Below, piece by piece: positions 27,538 to 36,088 of a stretch of DNA of 64,000 nucleotides. Position 1 is the first letter of the stretch; every line of letters starts with the position of its first letter. The notes beneath the pieces were generated by a model, which worked only from the letters and a program-made list of their open reading frames with translations, made no database searches and had not been told where the DNA came from. This stretch comes from Streptosporangium pseudovulgare (GTDB lineage: Bacteria; Actinomycetota; Actinomycetes; Streptosporangiales; Streptosporangiaceae): NCBI RefSeq assembly GCF_014648055.1, contig NZ_BMQJ01000005.1, positions 310,001 to 374,000 on the forward strand, written 5' to 3'. A program made the position numbers and the translations under genes.

Positions 27538-28104
27538 TCAGGTTCTGGGGTCGGCCGGTTTGACGAGGGTGGCGTAGACGATGACGTTGTCGCGGTACTC
27601 GTGGCGGTCCCAGTCGAAGTCCCCGCCGCAGGTGATCAGCCGCAGGCCGTCCTGGAGGTAGACCTTGTCGGCCGGGAAGCGGTCCTTGCTCACCCGTTCG
27701 ACGGAGTCCACCCGGTACTGGGCGACCTCGCCGTCGCTGCGCCTGACCTTGACGACCTGCCCCTCGCGGATGTCCTTGAGCCGGTAGAAGACCGCGGGGT
27801 CGGTCTTGGTGTCCACGTGCCCGAGGATCACCGCGGGGCCCTCGTCGCCGGGCACCGCGGTGTCCTTGACCCAGCCCGCCGCGTTCGGCTTGTCGTACGG
27901 CGGGAGCTCCACCTCGCCGTCCTTGACCCCGAGCTTCATCAGGGGCGCCTTGATGCCCAGCGAGGGGATCTCCACGCGTTCGGGCACCACCGGGTCGCGG
28001 GCCTCCGGGACGTCCACGCCGGCGCCCCGGTGGAGGAGCACCATGACGAAGCCGGTGACGATCCCGGCGGTGATGACGCGTGACCAGCGGGTGGGTGCGG
28101 CCAT
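27538..28104 (-). CDS. Class F sortase
   Basis: A 188-residue membrane-anchored transpeptidase with an N-terminal helix (VITAGIVTGFVMVLL). The sortase catalytic triad is visible: His96 in VILGHVDT, Cys159 in LRLITCGGDFD, and Arg171 in HEYRDNVIVYA. Class F sortases are common in actinobacteria and often sit beside one surface-protein gene. Here it lies 6 bp after a lipoprotein-like gene whose C-terminus resembles a sorting signal. The pair stands between the RiPP operon and tsaE and has no obvious part in peptide synthesis. Confidence 0.92.
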   Translation of the reverse strand: MAAPTRWSRVITAGIVTGFVMVLLHRGAGVDVPEARDPVVPERVEIPSLGIKAPLMKLGVKDGEVELPPYDKPNAAGWVKDTAVPGDEGPAVILGHVDTKTDPAVFYRLKDIREGQVVKVRRSDGEVAQYRVDSVERVSKDRFPADKVYLQDGLRLITCGGDFDWDRHEYRDNVIVYATLVKPADPRT

Positions 28105-28110
28105 CGGCGG

Positions 28111-28824
28111 TTACGGGCGGCGACGGCGGGCGATCACGACCCCCGTGCCGCCCAGCAGGGCGGCGGCCAGCAGCACCCCGGGCACCCCGAGCGGCGTGCC
28201 GTCGTCCTCCGGGCCGCCGGCCGCGGTGCCGCCGCCGCCGGTGGAGGGCGCGCGGGTGCTGATGACGGTCCGGGTCGGCCGGGGCTTCGGCTTGCGGGTC
28301 GGCTCGTCGGACGCCTCCTCGCCGGGTTCCGCGGTGGGCTTGGCGCTGGGCTTGGCGTCGCCCACCACCCGGAGGCTCGCCTTGCCGGTGTCGTTGGTGC
28401 CCTCGCACCGGGCGTTGACCTCGTAGACGCCGGCCGCGGTGCCGGGGGCCACGGTGGCCTGGCCCCGGACCCACGGCCGCGCGGTCGGCGTGGAGGCCGA
28501 CGAGGGGGCGGGGCTGGGCGTGACCAGGATCGGGTCGAGGGTCACCGCGGTGCGGAAGATCCGGGACGACCCGGTGCCGCGGTGCTCCGGCCCGCCCTGG
28601 GGGATCGGGCAGTTGGCCAGGATCCACACCTTCTGCCCGGCCTTCACCCGGGCCGGCTGGAGCTGGACCTCGATGTCACCCCTGCTGGCGGACGTCTGCG
28701 ACGCCGCGGGCGAGGCGGTCGCTCCCGCCCCCGAGTCCGCCTCGGCCGTGCATCCGGTCACCCCGAGAAGAGCGAGGCCGCCCAGAGTGGCCCCCAGAAC
28801 CGCGGCATGCTTGACGCTTGGCAC
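28111..28824 (-). CDS. Lipoprotein with C-terminal anchor, possible sortase substrate
   Basis: A 237-residue exported protein. The N-terminus MPSVKHAAVLGATLGGLALL, then GVTGC, is a signal peptide with a lipobox (VTGC). A beta-rich domain with Cys residues follows (VKAGQKVWILANCPIP, AAGVYEVNARCEGTND), then a Pro/Lys/Arg-rich spacer. At the end come PLGVPGVLLAAALLGGTG, VVIARRRRP: a hydrophobic helix plus basic tail as in sortase substrates, but without LPxTG. GTG 28824 is chosen for a GGAG site 7 nt upstream. The adjacent sortase gene supports surface anchoring. Having both a lipobox and a C-terminal anchor is odd. Confidence 0.75.
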   Translation of the reverse strand: MPSVKHAAVLGATLGGLALLGVTGCTAEADSGAGATASPAASQTSASRGDIEVQLQPARVKAGQKVWILANCPIPQGGPEHRGTGSSRIFRTAVTLDPILVTPSPAPSSASTPTARPWVRGQATVAPGTAAGVYEVNARCEGTNDTGKASLRVVGDAKPSAKPTAEPGEEASDEPTRKPKPRPTRTVISTRAPSTGGGGTAAGGPEDDGTPLGVPGVLLAAALLGGTGVVIARRRRP

Positions 28825-28965
28825 CGTCGCACTCCACTTCCCACTCCGGCCGACGACCCTCGCCCGGCACCACTGCACCTGTTCCCCTTAAAACAAGGGC
28901 AAACCCGCTTGGGACAATCATCGATCTATACCAACTGGGACGCGGAGCGAACGCGCGGGGTTCCG

Positions 28966-29409
28966 TCAGACGACGCCCTCCCACCGGGCGCCGACCCCGC
29001 GCAGCCGTACGGCACGCTCCTCACCGGTCTCGCCGCGCTCGATGGAGATCTCCAGCCGGTCCTCGGCCAGGCCCTCGACCAGGCCCTCGCCCCACTCCAC
29101 GACCGTCACCGACTCCTCCAGCGAGGCGTCGAGATCGAGGTCGTCGACCTCCAGGTCGCCGCCCAGCCGGTAGGCGTCCACGTGCACGAGCGCCGGGCCC
29201 CCGGACAGCGAGGGGTGCACCCGGGCGATGACGAAGGTCGGCGAGGTGATGGGGCCGCGCACCTTGAGCCCGTCCGCGATCCCCTGGACCAGGGTCGTCT
29301 TGCCCGCGCCCAGCGGCCCGGACAGCACCGCCAGGTCGCCCGGGCGCAGCAGTCCGGCCAGCTCCCTGCCGAGCTCCCGCATCTCCTCGGTGGTCGCCGC
29401 GATTCTCAC
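28966..29409 (-). CDS. tsaE: tRNA threonylcarbamoyladenosine biosynthesis ATPase TsaE
   Basis: TsaE is the P-loop ATPase that resets the TsaBD complex in t6A synthesis. The 147-residue protein has Walker A SGPLGAGKTTLVQG, then ITSPTFVIARVHPS and the HVDAYRL segment, ending with VVEWGEGL. It starts at GTG 29409 after GGGGAG. It belongs with tsaB-rimI-tsaD but is separated from them by about 18 kb of cluster and sortase genes. The upstream neighbour is the hydrolase gene, as in other actinomycetes. Confidence 0.95.
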   Translation of the reverse strand: MRIAATTEEMRELGRELAGLLRPGDLAVLSGPLGAGKTTLVQGIADGLKVRGPITSPTFVIARVHPSLSGGPALVHVDAYRLGGDLEVDDLDLDASLEESVTVVEWGEGLVEGLAEDRLEISIERGETGEERAVRLRGVGARWEGVV

Positions 29410-29466
29410 TTCTCGATCAACTCCCCTGCGATGGTCGCGTCCTGCGGACCGCGCCCGGTGGCCCGG

Positions 29467-30612
29467 TCACCCGCGCGGGCCCCCGACGCCGTCGGCCCCG
29501 TCGGCCCCGTCGGCCCCGTCGGCCCCGTCGGCCTCGGCGACGTTGGCGGCGGCCTCGTCGGCGAGGGCCCGCTTGATCAGGTCGCGCAGTGCGTCGTTGA
29601 CCACGGTAGGCCGTTCGAGCTGGACCAGGTGCGAGCTGTCGGGAACCTCGGTGAACTGGGCGCGGGGCAGTGCCGCCGCCATGGCCTTGCTGTGGTCCAC
29701 CGGCGTCAGCCAGTCCTTGTCCCCCACGATGATGGAGGTCGGCACGTCGTCCAGCACTCCCAGGGCGGCCAGCTTGTCGTGGGCCATCAGCGCCGGGTAG
29801 AAGTCGGCGATCACCTCGAACGGGGTGGAGCGGATCATCGACTCGACGAAGTCCACCACCGTGGGGCTGACGTTGGTGGCGTCGCCGAAGCCCAGGTGGC
29901 GCAGCATCAGGAAGGCCAGGTCGTTGGCCGCCTCCCGGCCGCGGTCCACCAGCGTGCCCCGGCGGCCCAGCAGCGAGACCGTGCCCGGCGTGACCGTGTG
30001 CACGGCCCTGGCCAGCAGGGCGGGCAGTCCCAGGGAGACCTCGCCCAGCCTGCCGGCGGAGGTGGAGATCAGCGCGACCCCCCTGATCTTCTCCTCGAAC
30101 AGCTCGGGGTGGCGGTCGGCCAGCGCCATGATCGTCATGCCGCCCATGGAGTGGCCCACCAGCACGCACGGGCCGGGCACCAGCTCTTCGATCACCTCGG
30201 CGAGGTCCTCGCCCAGCCGGTCGATGAGGGAGCCGTGGTCGTCGACCGGCGCGCGCGGCGAGCGTCCGTGGGAGCGCTGGTCCCACAGCACCATCCGGTA
30301 GGAGTCGAGCAGGTCGCGCCGCTGGTAGTGCCAGGAGTCGAGGTTGAGGGTGTAGCCGTGGCAGAACACCACGGTCAGCGGGGCGTCCTCGGGGCCGTCG
30401 ACCTCGGCGTGCAGGACGAGGCCGTCGGAGGCGGTGACCGCGGCGGGCCGGCCGCGCAGCTCGCCGAACGGCTCGCCGGCCTCCAGGTCGGGCCGGAGCC
30501 TGATGCGGCCGATGGCGTAGCGCTTGGCGAAGGCCGCGGCGGCCACCCCGGCGGACGCGGCGCCGACGAGCGCGCCGGCGACCCCCACCCTTCGCCGTGT
30601 GGCAGTGCCCAT
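29467..30612 (-). CDS. Alpha/beta hydrolase
   Basis: A 381-residue hydrolase. The oxyanion region is VVFCHGYTLNLDSWHYQ, the nucleophile elbow is GHSMGG (Ser), the acid is near IIVGDKDWLTPV, and the His is in PDSSHLVQLE. An N-terminal hydrophobic stretch (GVAGALVGAASAGVAAAAF) may anchor or export it. The C-terminus ends in repeated ADG units encoded by a 9-bp DNA repeat. ATG 30612 has an AGGGGG site upstream. It lies between alr and tsaE, its conserved place in actinomycetes. The substrate is unknown. Confidence 0.88.
   Translation of the reverse strand: MGTATRRRVGVAGALVGAASAGVAAAAFAKRYAIGRIRLRPDLEAGEPFGELRGRPAAVTASDGLVLHAEVDGPEDAPLTVVFCHGYTLNLDSWHYQRRDLLDSYRMVLWDQRSHGRSPRAPVDDHGSLIDRLGEDLAEVIEELVPGPCVLVGHSMGGMTIMALADRHPELFEEKIRGVALISTSAGRLGEVSLGLPALLARAVHTVTPGTVSLLGRRGTLVDRGREAANDLAFLMLRHLGFGDATNVSPTVVDFVESMIRSTPFEVIADFYPALMAHDKLAALGVLDDVPTSIIVGDKDWLTPVDHSKAMAAALPRAQFTEVPDSSHLVQLERPTVVNDALRDLIKRALADEAAANVAEADGADGADGADGADGVGGPRG
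29491..29526 (-). repeat. 9-bp tandem repeat in the hydrolase 3' end
   Basis: Four exact copies of GTCGGCCCC in tandem, followed by a fifth with one mismatch. They encode the GADGADGADG tail on the minus strand. Copy number is likely to vary between strains through replication slippage. Confidence 0.9.
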
Positions 30613-30632
30613 ACGACCCCCTGACGTGCCTC

Positions 30633-31760
30633 TCACCGGTGAACGCGCGGGACCCGCGAACCGATCCGGGTCACGATCTCATACGAGATCGTGTCGAGGG
30701 AATCCGCCCATTCCTGGGCGGTCGGCTCGCCGCGCGAGCCGTCGCCGAACAGGATCACCTCGTCGCCCTCGGCCAGCGGGTCGTCCCCCACGTCGATCAT
30801 GAACTGGTCCATGCAGACCCGTCCGGCGATGCGGCGGCGTCGTCCACCCGCCATCACCTCCGCCCGATTTGTCGCGTATCGCAGAACGCCGTCCGCATAC
30901 CCGAGGGGCACCAGTCCAAGCGTGGTCTCGCGATCCGTGACGTAAAGGTGTCCGTAGGACACCCCGGTTCCGGCCGGAACCCGCTTGGTCAGCGCGATCC
31001 GCGCGGTCAGGGTCATCGCCGGGCGGAGACCGAAATCCCCGAGCGCGGGCACCGGGCTCAGGCCGTAGACCGCGATTCCGGGGCGGACCATGTCGTAGCG
31101 CGCCTGCGGCAGCGTCAGTGTCGCCGCCGAGTTGGCGATGTGCCGGACCACGTGGGACCCCGCGGCGCCCGCCTTCTCCGCCATGGCCAGCGCGTCGTCG
31201 AAGACGGCGAGCTGGGACTCGACCGACGGGTGCCCCGGCTCGTCGGCGCAGGCGAGGTGCGACCAGATCCCGACGATCTCGATCGTCCCCTCGGCCTGAC
31301 GGGCCAGGGCCCGGTCGAGCAGCGCGGGCCAGTCGCCGAACGCCGCGCCACCGCGCGACAGACCGGTGTCGATCTTCAGGTGCACCCGGGCGACCCGGCC
31401 GGCGCGGACCGCCGCCTCGGCGATCCGGTCCACCAGGCCGGGGACCGCCGCCGACAGCTCCACGTCCCGGCCGACCGCCTCGTCCAGCGGCTCGCCGGGC
31501 GTCATGATCCACGCCAGGACCGGCGCGGTGACGCCGGCGTCGCGCAGGGCGAGGGCCTCGCGGATCTGGGCGGTGCCCAGCCGGGCGGCCCCGCCCTCCA
31601 GCGCGGCTCGCGCGGAGGCGACCATGCCGTGCCCGTAGCCGTCGGCCTTGACCACTGCCATGACCTCCGCCCCGGGGGCCCGGCCGGCCAGCAGGGCGAC
31701 GTTGTCCCGGATCGCGGAGAGGTCCACCCGCGCCTCGGCGGGCGTCGTCGGGAAATTCAT
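30633..31760 (-). CDS. alr: Alanine racemase
   Basis: A PLP-dependent enzyme that interconverts L- and D-alanine for peptidoglycan. The 375-residue protein starts MNFPTTPAEARVDLSAIRDN. It carries the PLP lysine in VMAVVKADGYGHG, the second catalytic base tyrosine in GVSYGHLY, and RPGIAVYGLSP and RVCMDQFMIDVG. Its ATG overlaps the nnrD stop (ATGA), so acpS, nnrD, alr and hydrolase form one run of cell-wall and housekeeping genes. Confidence 0.96.
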   Translation of the reverse strand: MNFPTTPAEARVDLSAIRDNVALLAGRAPGAEVMAVVKADGYGHGMVASARAALEGGAARLGTAQIREALALRDAGVTAPVLAWIMTPGEPLDEAVGRDVELSAAVPGLVDRIAEAAVRAGRVARVHLKIDTGLSRGGAAFGDWPALLDRALARQAEGTIEIVGIWSHLACADEPGHPSVESQLAVFDDALAMAEKAGAAGSHVVRHIANSAATLTLPQARYDMVRPGIAVYGLSPVPALGDFGLRPAMTLTARIALTKRVPAGTGVSYGHLYVTDRETTLGLVPLGYADGVLRYATNRAEVMAGGRRRRIAGRVCMDQFMIDVGDDPLAEGDEVILFGDGSRGEPTAQEWADSLDTISYEIVTRIGSRVPRVHR

Positions 31761-33427
31761 CTTTCCAGTTTGGCAGCTCCGTCGTCCTCCCCGAGCCGGT
31801 CCATGACCTCCCTGACCGCCCCCGGGACGCCCGAAAGGACGTCCCACGCCGAGACCGGGCCGTTCCGCCCGGCCAGCCCGTGCAGGTACGCCGCGCAGGA
31901 GGCCGCGTCGTACGGTCCCAGCCCGGCGGCCAGCAGCGCGCCCGCGACCCCGGCCAGCACGTCGCCGGTGCCCGCGGTGGCCAGCCACGAGCTGCCGGTG
32001 AGGTTGATCCTGACCGGCCGCTCGTCCTCGGCGACCACGGTGGTCGAGCCCTTCAGCAGGGTCGTCACACCCAGCTCGTCCGCGGCCCGCCGCGCGTACT
32101 CCACCCGGCGGGCCTCGATCCGCGACCGCGGCACGTCCAGCAGCCGCGACAGCTCGCCCGCGTGCGGGGTGATCAGCACCGGCGCGGAGCGGCGCAGCAG
32201 CGACCGGTTCTCGGCGACCAGTGTCAGGCCGTCGGCGTCCACCAGCACCGGGACGTCGCTCGCCAGCACCGAGCGGGCGACGGCGAGCGCCTCCGGGCCG
32301 GTGCCCAGGCCGGGCCCGAGCACCCACGCCTGCACCCGCCCCACCTCGCCGATCCCCTCGCCCGGTTCGAGCGGGGTGATGACGACCTCGGGCCAGCGCG
32401 CCCGCACCTGGGCCACCGGCTCGGCGGGGCCCGCGTAGCGGACCATGCCCGCCCCGGCCCGCACCGCCCCGCCCACGGCCAGCACCGCCGCGCCGGTGTA
32501 GCGGTGACTCCCGGCCGCGACGCCCACGACCCCCCGGCGGTACTTGTCGGACTCCACTCCCGGCCGGGGCAGCATCAGCGCCACGTCGGCGTCGGTGAGC
32601 GCCGACGCCCCGGGGTCGGGGAGGTACGGTCCCAGCCCGATGTCCACCAGCTCCACCCGCCCGGCGCGGGCCGCGCCCGGGTCGGCGAGCAGGCCGATCT
32701 TGCGGGCCCCGAACGTGACGGTGACGTCCGCCCGGACCGCCGGCCCGTCGACCCGCCCGGTGCTCGCGTCCACCCCGCTCGGCACGTCCACCGCGACCAC
32801 CGTCGCGGGCCCCTCGGCGGCCAGCCGGGCCAGGGTCGCGTACGGCTCGCGCAGCGCGCCCGTCCCGCCGATCCCCACCAGCCCGTCCACCACGAGGTCG
32901 GCCCCGTCGAGGAGGCGCCGCACCCCGGCGCCCACCGCCGGGCCCTTCGCCGGATCCCGCACGGAGCCCTTCCCGGGCCCCTGCACGGAGCCCTTCCCGA
33001 GCCCCTGCCCGGAGCCCTTTCCGGACCCCCGCGCGGAGTCCGTCGCGGAGTCCCGCGCGAGGTCCGCCGTCCCGCCGCCCGCCGGGTCCGCCGGGGTCTC
33101 CCCGGCCGCGCCGCCGAGGTCCGTCACCCGGCCCCCGGCCCGCCGCAGGGCCGCGAGCCCGCCCTCGTGGACCCGCGCCCCGGCCAGCACGGCGTGCACC
33201 CGGGCGCCCCTGGCGGCGAGCCGCGCCCCGGCGTACAGGGCGTCGCCGCCGTTGTCGCCGCCGCCGGCCAGCACCACGACGCGGGAGCCGTACACCGTCC
33301 CGAGGGCTCCGGCGCAGACGACCGCGAGGCCCGCGGCGGCCCGCTCCATGAGCGTCCCCTCGGGCAGCTTCGCCATGAGCGCCGCCTCGGCGGCCCTTAT
33401 CTGATCGGAGGTGTACGCGGTCAGCAT
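31757..33427 (-). CDS. nnrD: Bifunctional NAD(P)H-hydrate epimerase / ADP-dependent dehydratase
   Basis: A 556-residue fusion that repairs damaged NAD(P)H hydrates. The N-terminal epimerase part (NnrE-like) begins MLTAYTSDQIRAAEAALMAK and has VVLAGGGDNGGDALYAG. The C-terminal dehydratase part (NnrD-like) has GVVGVAAGSHRYTGAAVLA, VLITPHAGELSRLL and SWLATAGTGDVLAGVAGALL. Inside the epimerase part lies an unusual low-complexity insert of about 45 residues (GKGSGQGLGKGSVQGPGKGS), encoded by 24-bp DNA repeats near 32950-33050. ATG 33427 is the first sound start. The pathway role is known from the family. Confidence 0.93.
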   Translation of the reverse strand: MLTAYTSDQIRAAEAALMAKLPEGTLMERAAAGLAVVCAGALGTVYGSRVVVLAGGGDNGGDALYAGARLAARGARVHAVLAGARVHEGGLAALRRAGGRVTDLGGAAGETPADPAGGGTADLARDSATDSARGSGKGSGQGLGKGSVQGPGKGSVRDPAKGPAVGAGVRRLLDGADLVVDGLVGIGGTGALREPYATLARLAAEGPATVVAVDVPSGVDASTGRVDGPAVRADVTVTFGARKIGLLADPGAARAGRVELVDIGLGPYLPDPGASALTDADVALMLPRPGVESDKYRRGVVGVAAGSHRYTGAAVLAVGGAVRAGAGMVRYAGPAEPVAQVRARWPEVVITPLEPGEGIGEVGRVQAWVLGPGLGTGPEALAVARSVLASDVPVLVDADGLTLVAENRSLLRRSAPVLITPHAGELSRLLDVPRSRIEARRVEYARRAADELGVTTLLKGSTTVVAEDERPVRINLTGSSWLATAGTGDVLAGVAGALLAAGLGPYDAASCAAYLHGLAGRNGPVSAWDVLSGVPGAVREVMDRLGEDDGAAKLER

Positions 33428-33513
33428 GGCTCCGACGCTATCCCGCGGCGATCTCCGGCGCATGCTCCGGCACGGCCCGCCGTACGGCCGGCCCGCCGCC
33501 GCCGTACGGCCCC

Positions 33514-33563
33514 GCGTTCCGCCGCGTCCGTTCCACCGGCGTCGCGTTCCGCCGCGTCCGTTC
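33514..33563. repeat. Direct repeat in the acpS-nnrD gap
   Basis: GCGTTCCGCCGCGTCCGTTC occurs twice, at 33514-33533 and 33544-33563, with a 30-bp period, in the 196-bp gap between acpS and nnrD. Several CCGTACGG-like palindromes lie around it. No function is apparent. Confidence 0.7.
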
Positions 33564-33623
33564 GGCCCGTACCGCGTTCCCGACCCGCGTCGCCGCGCCG
33601 TACGGCCGACCCTCCGGCCGCGG

Positions 33624-33974
33624 TCAGGCCTCGGCGATCACGTAGGCGATGGCCACGCCCCCGTCGTGGGTCAGCGAGAGATGCCAGCGCCCCACGCCCA
33701 GCTGCTCCGCGACCTCGGCGACCCGGCCGCTGACGTGCAGCTCCGGGCGGCCGTGCGCGCCGCGGCGCACCTCGGCCTCCAGGTGGTCCAGCCCCGGCGG
33801 GGCGCCGAGCGCCTTCGCCACCGCCTCCTTGGCCGCGAACCGCGCGGCCAGGGAGGGCACCGGCAGGTCCCGCTCGGCCTCGGTGAACACCCGCTCCCGC
33901 AGGGCGGGGGTCCGCGCCAGCGCTTTTTCGAGCCGGGCGATGTCCACGACGTCCACCCCGATGCCCACGATCAC
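33624..33974 (-). CDS. acpS: Holo-[acyl-carrier-protein] synthase
   Basis: AcpS transfers 4'-phosphopantetheine from CoA to acyl carrier protein. The 116-residue length is typical. Magnesium-binding residues lie in [12 protein letters not shown] (Asp8) and [13 protein letters not shown] (Glu). [14 protein letters not shown] closes the fold. It lies downstream of glmS, separated by a strong hairpin, and upstream of nnrD. Confidence 0.96.
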   Translation of the reverse strand: MIVGIGVDVVDIARLEKALARTPALRERVFTEAERDLPVPSLAARFAAKEAVAKALGAPPGLDHLEAEVRRGAHGRPELHVSGRVAEVAEQLGVGRWHLSLTHDGGVAIAYVIAEA

Positions 33975-34020
33975 CGCCTCAGGCTACCGCCCGCACCCGT
34001 CTCCCGGCCGCCGCGTCACC

Positions 34021-34059
34021 GCCGCCGGACCCCGCCCAGGGCGGGCGGGGTCCGGCGGC
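34021..34059 (-). terminator. Strong hairpin after glmS
   Basis: A perfect 17-bp GC-rich stem (34021-34037 with 34043-34059) and a 5-nt loop lie 20 bp beyond the glmS stop. No T-run follows, which is common for actinobacterial terminators. Confidence 0.75.
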
Positions 34060-34078
34060 GTCGTGAAAGGCGCGGCGG

Positions 34079-35923
34079 CTACTCCACGGTGACCGACTTG
34101 GCCAGGTTGCGGGGCTGGTCGACGTCGTGGCCCTTGGCGGTGGCCAGCTCGCAGGCGAAGACCTGCAGCGGCACCGCGGCCACCAGCGGCTGGAGCAGGG
34201 TCTCCACGGCGGGGACGCGGATCAGCGTGTCGGCGTAGGGCTCCACCGCGGTGTCCCCCTCCTCGGCGATGACGATGGTCCTGGCCCCGCGCGCCCGGAT
34301 CTCCTGGATGTTGGACACGATCTTGTCGTGGATGACACGCTGACCCGACGGGGAGGGGACCACCACCACGACGGGCAGGCCCCGGTCGATCAGCGCGATC
34401 GGGCCGTGCTTCAGCTCCCCGGCCGCGAACCCCTCGGCGTGCATGTAGGCCAGCTCCTTGAGCTTCAGCGCCCCTTCGAGGGCGACGGGGAAGCCCACGT
34501 GCCGGCCGAGGAAGAGCACGCACCGCTCGCCGGCCAGCGAGCGGGCCAGCGCGCGGACCGGCTCCATGGTCGCCAGCACCTCCTCCACCTTGGCGGGCAT
34601 CCCGGCCAGCCGGTCCAGGATCTGGGTGATCTCGTCGCCGAACTTCACCCCGCGGACCTGGGCGATGTAGAGGGCCACGAGGTAGCAGGCGACGAGCTGG
34701 GTGAGGAACGCCTTGGTGGAGGCGACGGCGATCTCCGGGCCGGCGTGCGTGTAGAGGACGGCGTCGGACTCGCGCGGGATCGTGGAGCCGTTGACGTTGC
34801 AGATGGCCAGTACCCGCGACCGCTGCTCGCGGGCGTGCCGTACGGCCATCAGCGTGTCCATGGTCTCGCCCGACTGGCTGATCACGATGACGAGCGTGTC
34901 GCGGTTGAGGATGGGGTCGCGGTAGCGGAACTCGCTGGCCAGCTCGACCTCGCACGGGACGCGGGCCCAGTGCTCGATGGCGTACTTGGCGATGAGGCCG
35001 GCGTGGTAGGAGGTTCCGCACGCGACCACGATGATCTTGCTGACGTCCCGCAGCTCCTGGTCCGACAGCCGCATCTCGTCCAGGGTGAGCAGCCCGTCGG
35101 AGCCGATCCTGCCGAGCAGCGTGTCGGCGACCGCCCGCGGCTGCTCGGCGATCTCCTTGAGCATGAAGTGGTCGTAGCCGCCCTTCTCGGCGGCGGAGGC
35201 GTCCCAGCCGACGTGGTAGTCACGCGTCTCGGCCGGGGCCCCGTGGAAGTCGGTGACCGTGATCCCCGGGCCGCGCAGCTCGACCACCTGGTCCTGGCCC
35301 AGCTCGACGGCCTCGCGGGTGTAGGCGATGAACGCGGACACGTCCGAGCCGAGGAAGTTCTCCCCCTCGCCCCGCCCGACGACCAGCGGCGAGTTGCGGC
35401 GGGCGCCCACCACCACGTCGGGCTCGTCGGCGGACACGGCCAGCAGCGTGAACGCCCCCTCCAGCCTCCGGCACACCCGGCGCATCGCCTCGGCCAGCCC
35501 GTCGGCGGCGTGCCGCTCCAGCAGGTGCGCCACCACCTCGGTGTCGGTCTCCGACAGCAGCTTGTGCCCGTCGTCCTCCAGCTCGGCCCGGAGCTCGGCG
35601 AAGTTCTCGATGATGCCGTTGTGGATCACCGCGATCCTGGAGCGGCAGTCGGTGTGCGGGTGGGCGTTGCGATCGGTCGGCGCGCCGTGGGTCGCCCAGC
35701 GGGTGTGCCCGATGCCGACCGTCGCCTCGGGGAGGGGCCGCGACGTCAGCGCCGAGCGCAGGTTGGCCAGCTTTCCGGCCCGCTTCTCCACGGCCAGTTC
35801 CCCGCCGGGGCCGACCAGCGCGACACCGGAGGAGTCATAGCCCCGGTACTCCAGCCGGCCCAGCCCCTCGACGGCGACCTCGACCGCCGGTCGGTGACCG
35901 ACATATCCCACTATTCCGCACAT
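34079..35923 (-). CDS. glmS: Glutamine-fructose-6-phosphate aminotransferase (isomerising)
   Basis: GlmS makes glucosamine-6-phosphate from fructose-6-phosphate and glutamine for cell-wall synthesis. The 614-residue protein begins [20 protein letters not shown], with Cys2 (after Met removal, the N-terminal nucleophile) of the glutaminase domain. [18 protein letters not shown] follows. Two SIS isomerase domains contain [16 protein letters not shown] and [20 protein letters not shown]. The C-terminus is [10 protein letters not shown]. It acts before GlmM, encoded 9 kb away in this window. Confidence 0.97.
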   Translation of the reverse strand: MCGIVGYVGHRPAVEVAVEGLGRLEYRGYDSSGVALVGPGGELAVEKRAGKLANLRSALTSRPLPEATVGIGHTRWATHGAPTDRNAHPHTDCRSRIAVIHNGIIENFAELRAELEDDGHKLLSETDTEVVAHLLERHAADGLAEAMRRVCRRLEGAFTLLAVSADEPDVVVGARRNSPLVVGRGEGENFLGSDVSAFIAYTREAVELGQDQVVELRGPGITVTDFHGAPAETRDYHVGWDASAAEKGGYDHFMLKEIAEQPRAVADTLLGRIGSDGLLTLDEMRLSDQELRDVSKIIVVACGTSYHAGLIAKYAIEHWARVPCEVELASEFRYRDPILNRDTLVIVISQSGETMDTLMAVRHAREQRSRVLAICNVNGSTIPRESDAVLYTHAGPEIAVASTKAFLTQLVACYLVALYIAQVRGVKFGDEITQILDRLAGMPAKVEEVLATMEPVRALARSLAGERCVLFLGRHVGFPVALEGALKLKELAYMHAEGFAAGELKHGPIALIDRGLPVVVVVPSPSGQRVIHDKIVSNIQEIRARGARTIVIAEEGDTAVEPYADTLIRVPAVETLLQPLVAAVPLQVFACELATAKGHDVDQPRNLAKSVTVE

Positions 35924-35958
35924 GTCCAACCTCCCTCTTCCTGTGAGATCGACCGACG

Positions 35959-35988
35959 AGCCTATGGAGAACCCCCGAGGGAAACCAA
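35959..35988 (-). promoter_or_regulatory. Putative glmS promoter
   Basis: On the minus strand TTGGTT (35988-35983) and TAGGCT (35964-35959) are spaced by 18 bp, about 35 bp before the glmS start. This gives a short untranslated leader. It was found by inspection only. Confidence 0.5.
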
Positions 35989-36088
35989 GAATCCTGCCCG
36001 CCATCGGGCAGAACCTTGCCCTGAGCGGAGCCGCGCATGCCCGGACCCGCGCGGAGCGGCATCCGGCCGATCAGTACGCTTGCTGGCT

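Noticed and set aside
10951-28965. Integrase, att repeats or tRNA-site integration for the RiPP island
   Set aside because: No integrase gene or flanking tRNA was seen, so no specific integration mechanism is claimed.
34021-34059. glmS ribozyme or riboswitch downstream of acpS
   Set aside because: The structure is a simple 17-bp hairpin at the 3' side of glmS. The glmS ribozyme is a 5' element of Firmicutes and is not seen.
34127-36088. Upstream extension of the coaA frame across glmS
   Set aside because: The extra 650 residues are antisense to glmS. Family length and the conserved N-terminus place the coaA start at 36089.
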